From Gammaproteobacteria bacterium (lineage in GTDB: Bacteria > Pseudomonadota > Gammaproteobacteria > GCA-001735895): 46,339 bases of DNA. Position 1 is the stretch's first letter; every line of letters starts with the position of its first letter. A model generated the notes under the pieces. It worked only from the letters and a program-made list of their open reading frames with translations. It had not been told where the DNA came from and did no database searches. A program made the position numbers and the translations under genes. This document shows, in pieces, positions 15,655 to 24,505 of this stretch. The stretch spans positions 1 to 46,339 of the forward strand of contig JAAEMR010000099.1 in assembly GCA_024225395.1 (NCBI GenBank), read 5' to 3'.

Positions 15655-16245
15655 ATGTCTCAAACACATCAACTATCCCGTCAGGACCTGTGGTCATTAG
15701 AAGTCTATGCTGAAAAGCGTCCCGAATTTAGATCTCAGGTGATGAAACACAAACAGGATCGTAAAATAGCTCTCGGTCCGAACAGTACACTTTATTTTGA
15801 AGATAGATTAACCATCCAGTACCAGATACAGGAAATGCTAAGAATCGAAAAAGTTTTTGAAGCAGAAGGTATCGAGGAAGAACTTACTGTCTATAACCCG
15901 ATGCTGCCCGAAGGCTGTAACTGGAAAGCAACCTATATGATTGAATATACGGATGTTGAAGAACGGGCAATTCAACTGGAAAAAATGGTTGGTATTGAAG
16001 ATTTGGTCTGGGTTCAGATTGAAGGCTTTGACAAGGTCTGGGCCATCGCTGATGAGGATCTAGAAAGGACCAACGATATTAAAACATCTTCAGTCCATTT
16101 TATGCGTTTTGAACTGGCTAAAGATATGATTGACGCTTTAAAGCAGGGAAGTGATTTATCGATGGGTGTTGAACACAGCGCTTATACTCATAGTCTCAAA
16201 CTGAGTGAGACATCAAAAGCTTCTTTAATTAACGACCTGGATTAA
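15655..16245 (+). CDS. DUF3501 family protein
   Basis: 196 residues, soluble. The pattern LSRQDLWSLEVYAEKRPEFR, followed by GPNSTLYFEDRLTIQYQIQEMLRIEKVFE and YNPMLPEGCNWKATYMIEY, is that of the DUF3501 family, whose function is unknown. It has no cofactor motif and one cysteine. It follows the GlpC-like gene by 20 nt with an AAGGTAA ribosome site and ends 25 nt before the convergent diguanylate cyclase gene. DUF3501 is typically found beside a rubrerythrin and a GlpC-like protein, so it may be an assembly or interaction partner of that pair; this is inference. Confidence 0.85.
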   Translation: MSQTHQLSRQDLWSLEVYAEKRPEFRSQVMKHKQDRKIALGPNSTLYFEDRLTIQYQIQEMLRIEKVFEAEGIEEELTVYNPMLPEGCNWKATYMIEYTDVEERAIQLEKMVGIEDLVWVQIEGFDKVWAIADEDLERTNDIKTSSVHFMRFELAKDMIDALKQGSDLSMGVEHSAYTHSLKLSETSKASLINDLD

Positions 16246-16270
16246 CAGTTATTTAACCGACCAATAGAGA

Positions 16271-17314
16271 TTAATCAGCAATAACAGTGCGGTTTTTACC
16301 TAATGATTTTGCGCGATACATAGCCGTATCGCAACGGTCAATAATCTCTGCCGCTGATTCGCCATTACGATAACAGGCAATACCCAGAGAAATAGTTACC
16401 TTACCAATTTGATCACCCGTTTTAACCTGTTTAAGACGTAATTTATCAATAGATTTACGTAAATTTTCTGCCACCGAGAAGGCACCGGTGATGTGTGTTT
16501 CAGTCATGATGACTGCAAATTCCTCTCCACCATAACGACACAGGTAGTCACTGCCCCGCATGTGTTTTTTCAGCACATTTGATATACCTATCAGAACTTT
16601 GTCTCCGACAATATGACCATGGTTATCATTTATTTCTTTAAAATTATCTACATCCAGAAGCAATAAACAAAAAGGTTCCTGCTCATTTACATTTGAATCA
16701 ATAGCGGTAGATATAACTTTATCAAACATGCGCCGGTTATTGAGCCCTGTTAAGGAATCTTTAGAAGCCTGACGGCGTGCGTCATCAAGTTCATGTTTCA
16801 GTGTTTGAATAACATGAGATGATGTGGATAAGGTCGCTTCGAATTTCTTCGTTTCATCCACAAAACTCCGTGTCTCTGAAATTATTTCTGAAGCAATATG
16901 CAAAATCTCGCTTGGTGTTTTACTAACAGATAGATTTTTCATGTGATTTTCAAGAGAATTGTTAGATATAGCGGTTTTGCCTGCTAAATCGACCACCATA
17001 CCGAGAATATTAGCGACAGTAATAAGCAGTTCCTGACGTAATTTTTCATTTTCTTTCGAATCAGGTTTACATTCACAAATATATCGGTCGAAAAGTTTTT
17101 TAGCTTTTTCATCAGTCCATTTTTCTATGTTCTTAAATAACTCATCCAGCTTTTCATTCAGCGACAAATCATCTCCCGAAAGATAAAAATAAATCAGCGC
17201 ATAGTTAACTGGAGTGATAGAAAGCCTGTATTTACCGAGATGACTCAGGCTTAACCGGAATAGCTCGGCAGCTGAATCATCAGATTGCTGTTGATGAGTA
17301 GGAGAGTCAGACAT
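16271..17314 (-). CDS. Diguanylate cyclase (GGDEF)
   Basis: 347 residues, no membrane segment. The N-terminal 180 residues are a helical sensor-like region of no named family, ending in a coiled coil (QTLKHELDDARRQA). The C-terminal GGDEF domain is complete: DSLTGLNNRRMFD, LDVDNFKEINDNHGHIVGD, active site GGEEF (262-266) and an inhibitory RxxD site, RGSD (253-256), five residues before it. It should therefore make cyclic di-GMP from GTP and be product-inhibited. There is no EAL domain. It converges on the DUF3501 gene. The signal sensed is unknown. Confidence 0.93.
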   Translation of the reverse strand: MSDSPTHQQQSDDSAAELFRLSLSHLGKYRLSITPVNYALIYFYLSGDDLSLNEKLDELFKNIEKWTDEKAKKLFDRYICECKPDSKENEKLRQELLITVANILGMVVDLAGKTAISNNSLENHMKNLSVSKTPSEILHIASEIISETRSFVDETKKFEATLSTSSHVIQTLKHELDDARRQASKDSLTGLNNRRMFDKVISTAIDSNVNEQEPFCLLLLDVDNFKEINDNHGHIVGDKVLIGISNVLKKHMRGSDYLCRYGGEEFAVIMTETHITGAFSVAENLRKSIDKLRLKQVKTGDQIGKVTISLGIACYRNGESAAEIIDRCDTAMYRAKSLGKNRTVIAD

Positions 17315-17499
17315 TCTTAACTGGTCATTATTAATTTTCTTAGCATTTAAGAGAAGTATAGCTGTAGATTGCTAAAATACCGGAAAAGAGAATAATTAAT
17401 TTTGAAGGGTTTTATCAGGAATATCTCTGCAAAAACAGGATAAAATTAACTCGTACCAAAAAGAATATTTGAAATCTTATTAACAAACCCAAAATTTAT

Positions 17500-17781
17500 T
17501 TAAGAGTCACGATTACCAAGTTGTTCACCGGTTTTATTCCATACCCAGTTGCCCCATTCATCCTGGTGAATTTCGTCGAGTTCTTTCAGCTTATCAATTG
17601 CTTCATCAAATTCAGCTTCCATGACTGAAATACTGGTCTTGGTATTGTCATCGCTGTCATCTGCTGCACGTAAACCGTAAGCTACTATCTCAACATCACT
17701 GGCATGTTTTCGTTCTTTAAGCCACAACAACATAAAGATTAGTGCCGTCAAGCCAATTAAAATAGTCACTAGTAATAACAT
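17500..17781 (-). CDS. Small single-pass membrane protein of unknown function
   Basis: 93 residues. One N-terminal transmembrane helix (LLLVTILIGLTALIFMLLWL) is followed by a basic stretch (KERKH), a Lys/Arg-poor acidic cytoplasmic helix region (SVMEAEFDEAIDKLKELDEIHQDEW) and a Trp-rich end (WGNWVWNKTGEQ). The positive-inside rule puts the tail in the cytoplasm. It is not recognised. It lies alone between the diguanylate cyclase and hemerythrin-like genes, all on the minus strand, with gaps near 200 bp, so co-transcription is uncertain. The coding look (clear topology, normal codons) supports a real gene. Confidence 0.6.
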   Translation of the reverse strand: MLLLVTILIGLTALIFMLLWLKERKHASDVEIVAYGLRAADDSDDNTKTSISVMEAEFDEAIDKLKELDEIHQDEWGNWVWNKTGEQLGNRDS

Positions 17782-17935
17782 TCAACAAAACTCTTATATA
17801 AACAGTAAAGATGTATAACGGTATTTTAAATAATTAATATATTTTAGTTAATCCTATTTATATCGATAATACAACGATAAGTTTCCTTTTTAAGGAAATA
17901 GAATCAAATAGGAAAATTAATTAAAGATTATTATT

Positions 17936-17971
17936 AAAAACAAAAAGGGCTTACTGTTACCCGTAAACCCT
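17936..17971 (-). terminator. Intrinsic terminator of the hemerythrin-like gene
   Basis: Read on the minus strand, AGGGTTTAC (17971-17963) pairs with GTAAGCCCT (17954-17946) with one G-U pair and an 8-nt loop, then TTTTTGTTTTT. It starts 24 nt after the stop codon at 17995. Confidence 0.75.
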
Positions 17972-17994
17972 CGATTCTGTAGAATGATTAAATT

Positions 17995-18441
17995 TTAAGC
18001 GACTTTTTGCATATTGCCACTGATAGAACGAATCAAAGGATACAAATGTTCAGTTTCATCCTGAATTCTATTTAGAACCATTTCGAAAATTTCCTGAGTC
18101 TCAGAATTAAATTTATCGTAATTAGTGATCAAAAGCTGGTGTTTGCCAGGGTGTGACCATTTTTTAAGGTATTTCTGGAAAATGCGTTTAATTTCTATAG
18201 AGCCAGACATAAAGTTTTCTGCAACCTTTCGAGCTTTATCATCACCATCTCTCAAAATAGAAGCGTATAAGTGATTATCCTGTATTTCCAGATGGTTTTT
18301 AACCTTCTCGACATAATCAAAAAACAGGTCACAAGTTATCTGAGTGTCACACATTGAACGTTCTTCTATCAGATATAGAAAAACATTCGATACTTCGGTA
18401 ATTTTATGGATTTGTTTATACAGTTCGTCGTAAGTAATCAT
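17995..18441 (-). CDS. Hemerythrin-like (HHE) protein
   Basis: 148 residues, soluble and all-helical. Candidate diiron ligands follow the HHE pattern: H12 in the first helix, H50 with H57 (NHLEIQDNHLYASIL), H97/H101 (WSHPGKHQ) and E129/H132 (DETEHLYPLI). Hemerythrins bind oxygen or nitric oxide, or store iron. The ligand set does not match canonical hemerythrin exactly (Q54 where Glu is usual), so oxygen binding is not assured. GAGGAAA precedes the ATG. A terminator follows, so this is a one-gene transcript. Confidence 0.65.
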   Translation of the reverse strand: MITYDELYKQIHKITEVSNVFLYLIEERSMCDTQITCDLFFDYVEKVKNHLEIQDNHLYASILRDGDDKARKVAENFMSGSIEIKRIFQKYLKKWSHPGKHQLLITNYDKFNSETQEIFEMVLNRIQDETEHLYPLIRSISGNMQKVA

Positions 18442-18570
18442 TATATTTCCTCGGTTATGCTAAAGCATAAACACACTCTTTTCTATTGTCCATAAATAAT
18501 CAAGTGTTTTAGGAAAAGTATTCATCTGGGGCATTTATATTATGAATAACAATCGATTTGATACTTGAAT

Positions 18571-18661
18571 TTAACTTAAGTTAATGCAGTTTTGGAGTGA
18601 TATTTTGTAAATCAACTTAATAGTTAATAAGAGTTTCTGAATAGTTAATAAGAGCTTCTAA
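18571..18661. repeat. Palindrome and tandem 21-bp repeat upstream of the hemerythrin-like gene
   Basis: TTAACTTAAGTTAA (18571-18584) is a perfect 14-bp palindrome. It is followed by two directly adjacent 21-bp copies beginning ATAGTTAATAAGAG (18620-18640 and 18641-18661, 19 of 21 identical). They lie in the 252-bp gap between the VTT/FAD-oxidoreductase stop and the hemerythrin-like start. They could be operators or slippage products. A 13-of-14 copy of the palindrome occurs at 12696-12709 upstream of the PfkB kinase. Confidence 0.45.
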
Positions 18662-18693
18662 AGCAGCTTTTGATCATATGTTAGAAATTACAC

Positions 18694-20850
18694 TTATGAC
18701 CTTCTCCAGCGATGGAATTTAGCCACCCATTCGAGTAGCTTCTGTGGGGCATGTGCACGCTTCCATTCACCTGCTACAAATTTATTTGATTCGGCCAGAG
18801 TAGGATAAATATGAATTGTACCCAGTATTTTATTCAGGCCTAAACCGTGCTTCATCGCAAGCACATATTCTGCTATCAAATCTCCTGCATGTTCGCCAAC
18901 GATGGTAACACCCAGTATTTTGTCTTTACCCGGAACCGTTAAAACTTTGATAAAACCATGCGCTTCACTATCGGCAATAGCACGATCCAGGTCATCGATA
19001 CCATAAGTAGTGACGTCATAGGCAATATTCTGTTCTTTGGCTTCAATTTCATTTAAACCTACCCTGCCAACCTCAGGCTCAATAAAAGTAGCCCAGGGAA
19101 TAATTGAATAATCGACTTTAAAACGTCGTGCTATTCCAAACAGTGAATTTACCGATGTATACCAGGCCTGATGTGCAGCAGTATGAGTAAATTGATAGGG
19201 ACCAGCGACATCGCCACAGGCATAAATCGTCGGCATACTGCTTTGTAAATACTCATCGACTTCTATGGTTCCTCGCTGAGACAGGCTGACGCCCAGCTCT
19301 TCCAACCCAAACCCGGAAGTATTCGGCGCACGACCAACCGCTACCAGCAAGGTGTCAAAAGGCAATTCAATGTCTTCACCCTGGTGTTCAACTATCAAAA
19401 AAGACTGCCCGTCTCTATCTATGACCTTTTTAGCCATATGGTTTAGCAGTACTTTAACCCCTTCCCTCTTAAACTTCTGTAAAACCAGTTCCGATATTTC
19501 CGGGTCTTCACGTCCCATCAAGCGTGGTGCCATTTCAATCTGGGTAACATCCACACCTAATCGATTAAAACTCTGGGTGAGCTCAGAACCAATAGGGCCA
19601 CCGCCCAGAACTACCATTTTTTCAGGTTTTTCACGCAGTTCCCACAAGTTATCAGAAGTGTAATACTTTATTTTATCAAGACCCTCAATCGGTGGCACAA
19701 AAGGCCTTGCTCCAGTAGCCACAACAATATTCCTGGCTGTTATGGTTTGACCATTAACCTCCACAGAATAAGGAGATATTATTTTTGCTTCACCCTGAAT
19801 AACATCTACACCCAGCCCGGTAAATCTCTCCACAGAGTCATGCGGCTCAATTTTTTTGATGACAGACTGGACTCTTTCCATCACCTCGGCAAAATCAAAA
19901 TCAGCCTTTGCTTCTTTAATGCCAAACTCCTTACTACGGGATATATGTGATAGAAATTTTGCAGACCGGATAATAGCCTTCGATGGAACACAACCGGTAT
20001 TCAGACAGTCTCCACCCATTTTATGCTTTTCTATCAAGGTTACCTTTGCCTTAACTGCCGCGGCAATATAAGCAGTAACCAGACCGGCAGACCCAGCCCC
20101 GATAACGATTAAATTAGTGTCAAATTTTGAGGGTTTAGGATAAGCCTTTAATGCTTTATTTATTTTAATAATATTGACAATTTTACGCCCGATAAAAGGC
20201 AGCATCGCCAGTAAAACAAAAGATAGGATGAGATTGAACGAGAGAATACCGGATGCCGATTCGATCTGAGCCAGTTGCGTACCTGCATTTACATAAACAA
20301 TAGTGCCGGCGAGCATACCCAGCTGGCTCACCCAATAGAAAGTCCAGGTTTTCAAACGAGTTAACCCCATCACCATGTTGATGACAAAAAACGGAAATGC
20401 CGGAACCAGTCTTAGTGCAAACAGGTAAAACGCACCATCTTTCTCGATACCTGCATTAATCGATTTCAGGTTTTTGCCAAATTTATTCTGTACGCTGTCA
20501 CGTAACACAAATCGAGAGACAAGAAATGCCAGTGTGGCACCGATTGAGCTGGCAAAGGAAACAATAATGACACCCGTTACAAGACCAAAAATGGCACCTC
20601 CGCCGAGTGTCATGATAGCGGCTCCGGGTAAAGATGCAGCGGTGACAATGATATAAATACCCAGAAAACCTAGAATAGTTAAAACAGTATTATGTTGATA
20701 AAAATCCTGCAAAGACGCCTGTTGGGATTTGATATATTCGAGAGTTAGATACTGGCCAAGATCAAACACCATGAATACGGCAATAATGGCTACTACCAGT
20801 CCTAAAATTATTATTTTTTTCATGTTGGTTTTATTCTTCTGCTTAAACAA
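18694..20850 (-). CDS. VTT (TVP38/TMEM64) membrane domain fused to a dihydrolipoamide-dehydrogenase-like oxidoreductase
   Basis: 718 residues. Residues 1-235 are a VTT/DedA-superfamily membrane domain (FLGIYIIVTAASLPGAAIMTLGGGAIFG, LRLVPAFPFFVINMVMG). Residues 243-718 form a complete class I pyridine-nucleotide disulfide oxidoreductase: FAD motif GAGSAG (251-256), redox-active CLNTGC (C282/C287), NAD(P)H motif VVLGGGPIGSEL, FAD motif YACGDVAG, and C-terminal HIYPTLAES with the catalytic His-Glu pair of the partner subunit. There is no N-terminal heavy-metal domain or C-terminal CC pair, so it is not mercuric reductase. There is no lipoyl-enzyme gene beside it either. The fusion is known in other proteobacteria, but the substrate is not established. 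It should sit at the inner membrane with the flavin domain in the cytoplasm. Confidence 0.9.
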   Translation of the reverse strand: MFKQKNKTNMKKIIILGLVVAIIAVFMVFDLGQYLTLEYIKSQQASLQDFYQHNTVLTILGFLGIYIIVTAASLPGAAIMTLGGGAIFGLVTGVIIVSFASSIGATLAFLVSRFVLRDSVQNKFGKNLKSINAGIEKDGAFYLFALRLVPAFPFFVINMVMGLTRLKTWTFYWVSQLGMLAGTIVYVNAGTQLAQIESASGILSFNLILSFVLLAMLPFIGRKIVNIIKINKALKAYPKPSKFDTNLIVIGAGSAGLVTAYIAAAVKAKVTLIEKHKMGGDCLNTGCVPSKAIIRSAKFLSHISRSKEFGIKEAKADFDFAEVMERVQSVIKKIEPHDSVERFTGLGVDVIQGEAKIISPYSVEVNGQTITARNIVVATGARPFVPPIEGLDKIKYYTSDNLWELREKPEKMVVLGGGPIGSELTQSFNRLGVDVTQIEMAPRLMGREDPEISELVLQKFKREGVKVLLNHMAKKVIDRDGQSFLIVEHQGEDIELPFDTLLVAVGRAPNTSGFGLEELGVSLSQRGTIEVDEYLQSSMPTIYACGDVAGPYQFTHTAAHQAWYTSVNSLFGIARRFKVDYSIIPWATFIEPEVGRVGLNEIEAKEQNIAYDVTTYGIDDLDRAIADSEAHGFIKVLTVPGKDKILGVTIVGEHAGDLIAEYVLAMKHGLGLNKILGTIHIYPTLAESNKFVAGEWKRAHAPQKLLEWVAKFHRWRRS

Positions 20851-21016
20851 TTGAGACTGTTTGTGTTAGCGGTTAGTTCATCATTTTAATGACAAACCAA
20901 TAATATACTTAGAATTTGCCGAGTAATCTGATTATATTTCTGGGAATTTATAGCTCAACAGAATCCTGCTATTAGTCGAACAGGACAGGGCTTTTTCATC
21001 TATAGCATCGTGAATG

Positions 21017-22129
21017 TTATGTCATCTCCTGTAAATGATGGTTAGACCACTCAATAATTTCACTTTCTGTTCCACGAAAAACAACTTCTTTTGGTTTTTT
21101 TTCTAACTGATACTGGTACATTGGATCATAGTATTCGAGTAACAGTAGTTTGATCGCCTCATCAAATAGTAAAAATTCACCCGTTTTGAAAAGGTGTGTT
21201 AAGGCGTTACTAAATGCAGTATGAATTTGAGCATGACGCTCTCCACCCAGTCTTTTTTTAATTCGAGATAAACTGTCCAGTAAGAATGATGAAAAATATT
21301 CTTCAGCCTGAAGACCAAATTTCTGTTGGTATTGCGGCCAGTTGTTAGAAAAGTAATCTTCACGAATGATCGTCACTCTTTGTTCGAAACTTCGCTCCAG
21401 GAATATCCGTGGTGAAATCACCATTTTTTTATGAAATTCCAGGGGTATAAGCAGTCTTCCAATTAATTTGCCTTCATCTTCAAGCAATATACCTGCCTGA
21501 GGATTTAAGTTCCTATGCTTAAGGCAGGAAATAGAAAGCTGGTTTTCCCAGTTTATCGGAGTCGGTTGAAAATCATTAACATTACGACCAAAAGCAGAGC
21601 CCTTATGATCTGCCAAACCTTCCAGATCGACCGGATACCGGGTTTTGTTAAGCACTCTTGTCTTACCTGAGCCGGTCAATCCACTCAAAATTACAAAAGG
21701 CGTATGTTGTACGGTTTCTTCAATTTGTTGCAACAGATAATTCCGCATGGCCTTATAACCACCTGTAACTAAGGGGTAGTTAATACCTTGCTCTTTTAAC
21801 CATGCCTGGGATGTACGTGACCTTAAACCACCACGAAAACAATACAGGTAGCCATCAGGATTTTGATGGATAAATTGTATCCAATCAGTCAATCGTTGTT
21901 CTCTCATTTCAGGTGTAGAGAGCTTTAACCCTAATTGAATCGCTTCATCCTGGCCTGCATCTTTGTATTTTTTCCCAACTTTTTCGCGTTGTACATCATC
22001 CAGCAAAGGCACATTGATAGTATTCGGAAACGCGCCCTGATCAAATTCAATGGGGGCTCGCACATCGATCATCGGAGTGTTATTTATAAACAGGTCGTGA
22101 TAATTATCAGTATTAGGCAGGTCAGACAT
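21017..22129 (-). CDS. mnmH: tRNA 2-selenouridine synthase
   Basis: 370 residues, full length for MnmH (SelU, YbbB). It converts 2-thiouridine at the wobble position of Lys, Glu and Gln tRNAs first to S-geranyl-2-thiouridine and then to 2-selenouridine with selenophosphate. It has an N-terminal rhodanese domain with catalytic C97 in YCFRGGLRSRTSQ, then a P-loop domain with GLTGSGKT (150-157). The conserved KGSAFG stretch and EDEGKLIGR (Walker B-like) are present. selD is not in this window. It lies between the VTT fusion and rlmKL, same strand, with about 100-bp gaps. Confidence 0.95.
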   Translation of the reverse strand: MSDLPNTDNYHDLFINNTPMIDVRAPIEFDQGAFPNTINVPLLDDVQREKVGKKYKDAGQDEAIQLGLKLSTPEMREQRLTDWIQFIHQNPDGYLYCFRGGLRSRTSQAWLKEQGINYPLVTGGYKAMRNYLLQQIEETVQHTPFVILSGLTGSGKTRVLNKTRYPVDLEGLADHKGSAFGRNVNDFQPTPINWENQLSISCLKHRNLNPQAGILLEDEGKLIGRLLIPLEFHKKMVISPRIFLERSFEQRVTIIREDYFSNNWPQYQQKFGLQAEEYFSSFLLDSLSRIKKRLGGERHAQIHTAFSNALTHLFKTGEFLLFDEAIKLLLLEYYDPMYQYQLEKKPKEVVFRGTESEIIEWSNHHLQEMT

Positions 22130-22228
22130 ATCAAGCTTATATTTTAGTTAAGATAAGATTCTAGCAGATCAATTTGTTTATCTGGCAATTCACATCACAT
22201 GAACCAAATACGGGTTAAAGCATTTCGA

Positions 22229-24484
22229 TTAATGTTTGATTTCCCAACACTGATGAATTTTAGGTCGCCTTTTAAAATCTTCTGGAATGGTTTGGCGGGT
22301 TATATCTGTAATATCAAACCTTTTTAGCAGCGAAGCACTTAACTTAAAACCCTTTTTATTGGTAGAAAAGATCAGCTTGCCTTTTTTATACAGAAGAGTC
22401 ATCGATTGCAGAATTAAATCTTCATGATCACGTTGAATATCAAGCGTATCATGCATCTTCTTAGAGTTTGAAAAGGACGGTGGATCAAGAAAAATCAGGT
22501 CGAACTTATCTCCTAGATCATACTCTTCTGGGCGGTTCAGTAAATCAACACAATCAGCCTGGATGAACTTATATTTATTCTCATTCATCAACTCATTCAA
22601 TTCAAAGTTTTCCTTCGACCAGTTAATATAGGTTGCAGACATGTCGGCGCTAATGACCTGACCAGCACCACCTAAAGCTGCCTGCACACTTACTGATCCT
22701 GTATAACAAAAAAGGTTTAACACTTTTTTATCTTTAGCCAGTTCTGAAACCATTTGACGAGTTATTCTATGATCAAGAAAAAGACCGGTATCCAGGTAAT
22801 CGGTTAAATTAACCAGTAGTCGCGCATTTCCTTCCATAACCTGGAATAGCTCGCCCTGTTTATCCTGCTTTTCATATTGAAGTTTGCCACGTTGTCGCTG
22901 ACGTAATTTGCAGAATAGTTCGTCATCATCAATTTCAAACACTTTTTTAACCACTGCCTGAGCCAGCCTGATTCGCTTTTCAGCTGTTTCGGGTTGTATT
23001 GTTTTTGGTGCCTGGTATTCTGATAAGTGATACCAGGTCTGATCAGGATTGAGCGCATTGCTGTACTTATCCAGTGCGAAGGCAAATTCAGGTAAATCAG
23101 CATCATAAATTCGATAACAGCTCACTCCAGTTCGTTTCGCCCAGCGCGAAATATGTTTATTATTTTTAATTAACCTGTTTTTTAACGCATTCGCCTCGGG
23201 ATCATTAGAATCGACTAGCGATACTTTTTGAACCGGTTGCTTCACGTCATCAGATTTGACTGGCTGAGCTTGATCAGCCTGAATTGGATTAGCCTGAATT
23301 GGATTAGCCTGAATTGAGTTAGCAATATCAAAGGATGCAAAAACGCATTGAATCTGACCATTGTTAACTGACTTTTTAGCCGTTCTGTTTAATCGTAAAC
23401 GATGCAGTAAATCGGGATTTGCAGAAATAATGTGCACAGAACTATTTTTAAACTCAGACAAGATTTTTCCCATTTGAGTATAGAGGTTACCCAGTCCCTG
23501 CTCTGCTTCGAGTCTTTGCCCGTAAGGTGGATTGAATATAATAATGGGTGGCTTGTTAACACAGTCCGGCTTGAGTGATTCGATATCCATTTTTTCAAAA
23601 TGAATCAAATCTTCAACACCAGCCCGCATCGCATTATCCTGTGATACCTGTATCGCTCTCTCACTGCTATCACTGGAAAATATTTCACACTCAACCTGCT
23701 CATCAATACCCTCTTCCGCTTCGCTAAGACAGCTTTCCCACAAAACTTTGTCATGCGGTAACCAGCGTAAGAAACCAAAATACTCACGATCGAGTCCCGG
23801 AGGGATATTAGCCGCTACCATTGCCGCTTCAATTGCAAAGGTTCCTGAGCCACACATTGGGTCAATTAAACTGTGCGTTTTTGCTGTTTCACGATTCCAT
23901 CCAGCCTGAACTAATAAAGCCGCGGCCAGATTTTCTTTTAACGGTGCGCCGCTGTGTTGCAATCTATAACCACGTAAATGCAGCGATTGTCCCGATAAAT
24001 CCAGACTCAAAGTGGCATTATTTTTATTAATATTTAAATGAACGTGTAAGTCAGGTCGCTGTTTTTCTATGATAGGCCGACTTCCTATAGTGTTTCTAAA
24101 ATAATCAACAATGGCATCCTTAACTTTTAGCGATGCATAGTGGCTATGATTGATATCAGAACGGGATAAAGTAGCAGACACCGACAAGCTGTTTCTGGAA
24201 GTTAAATGATGTGACCAGTCAACATCGTACACCGCTTGATAAAGCGCTTCTTCATTCTCAGCCCTGAAAGTTTTCAGCGGCATGTACACACGATTGGCCA
24301 GGCGAGAATAAATACAGATACGATATGCCAGTTCAATACTGCCTGTTAACTCAATACCCCCGTAGACTTTTTTGATTTTTTTAGCATCATCATCGACATG
24401 CGAAACAATTTCACGTATTTCATGAAATAAAGCCGTTTCAAAACCTTTATGGCCTGTTACAAAAAAATTATAACTATTTAACAT
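22229..24484 (-). CDS. rlmL: Bifunctional 23S rRNA methyltransferase RlmKL (G2445 m2G and G2069 m7G)
   Basis: 751 residues; E. coli RlmKL has about 700. The N-terminal half has a THUMP domain (about 45-155) and the RlmL methyltransferase with SAM motif DPMCGSGTFAIEAA and catalytic NPPYGQRLE. The C-terminal half is the RlmK methyltransferase with VLNLFCYTGSVSVQAALGGA and LDPPSFSNSKK. Together they modify G2445 and G2069 near the peptidyl-transferase centre during 50S assembly. The extra length is mainly a Gln/Asn/Pro-rich linker between the halves. It contains a triplicated NPIQA-type unit encoded by three 15-bp repeats at 23276-23320. Confidence 0.95.
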   Translation of the reverse strand: MLNSYNFFVTGHKGFETALFHEIREIVSHVDDDAKKIKKVYGGIELTGSIELAYRICIYSRLANRVYMPLKTFRAENEEALYQAVYDVDWSHHLTSRNSLSVSATLSRSDINHSHYASLKVKDAIVDYFRNTIGSRPIIEKQRPDLHVHLNINKNNATLSLDLSGQSLHLRGYRLQHSGAPLKENLAAALLVQAGWNRETAKTHSLIDPMCGSGTFAIEAAMVAANIPPGLDREYFGFLRWLPHDKVLWESCLSEAEEGIDEQVECEIFSSDSSERAIQVSQDNAMRAGVEDLIHFEKMDIESLKPDCVNKPPIIIFNPPYGQRLEAEQGLGNLYTQMGKILSEFKNSSVHIISANPDLLHRLRLNRTAKKSVNNGQIQCVFASFDIANSIQANPIQANPIQADQAQPVKSDDVKQPVQKVSLVDSNDPEANALKNRLIKNNKHISRWAKRTGVSCYRIYDADLPEFAFALDKYSNALNPDQTWYHLSEYQAPKTIQPETAEKRIRLAQAVVKKVFEIDDDELFCKLRQRQRGKLQYEKQDKQGELFQVMEGNARLLVNLTDYLDTGLFLDHRITRQMVSELAKDKKVLNLFCYTGSVSVQAALGGAGQVISADMSATYINWSKENFELNELMNENKYKFIQADCVDLLNRPEEYDLGDKFDLIFLDPPSFSNSKKMHDTLDIQRDHEDLILQSMTLLYKKGKLIFSTNKKGFKLSASLLKRFDITDITRQTIPEDFKRRPKIHQCWEIKH
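23276..23320. repeat. Three 15-bp tandem repeats inside rlmL linker
   Basis: AGCCTGAATTGGATT is repeated at 23276-23290 and 23291-23305, with a third copy at 23306-23320 that has two transposed bases. The repeat is in frame and adds five residues per copy (N-P-I-Q-A) to the linker between the RlmL and RlmK halves, a site likely to vary in copy number between strains without harming either enzyme. Confidence 0.85.
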
Positions 24485-24505
24485 TACAAAACCCTAAAGA
24501 CAATT

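Noticed and set aside
18694-20850. Mercuric reductase (MerA)
   Set aside because: The C-terminal vicinal cysteines and the N-terminal heavy-metal domain are missing, and there are no mer genes nearby.
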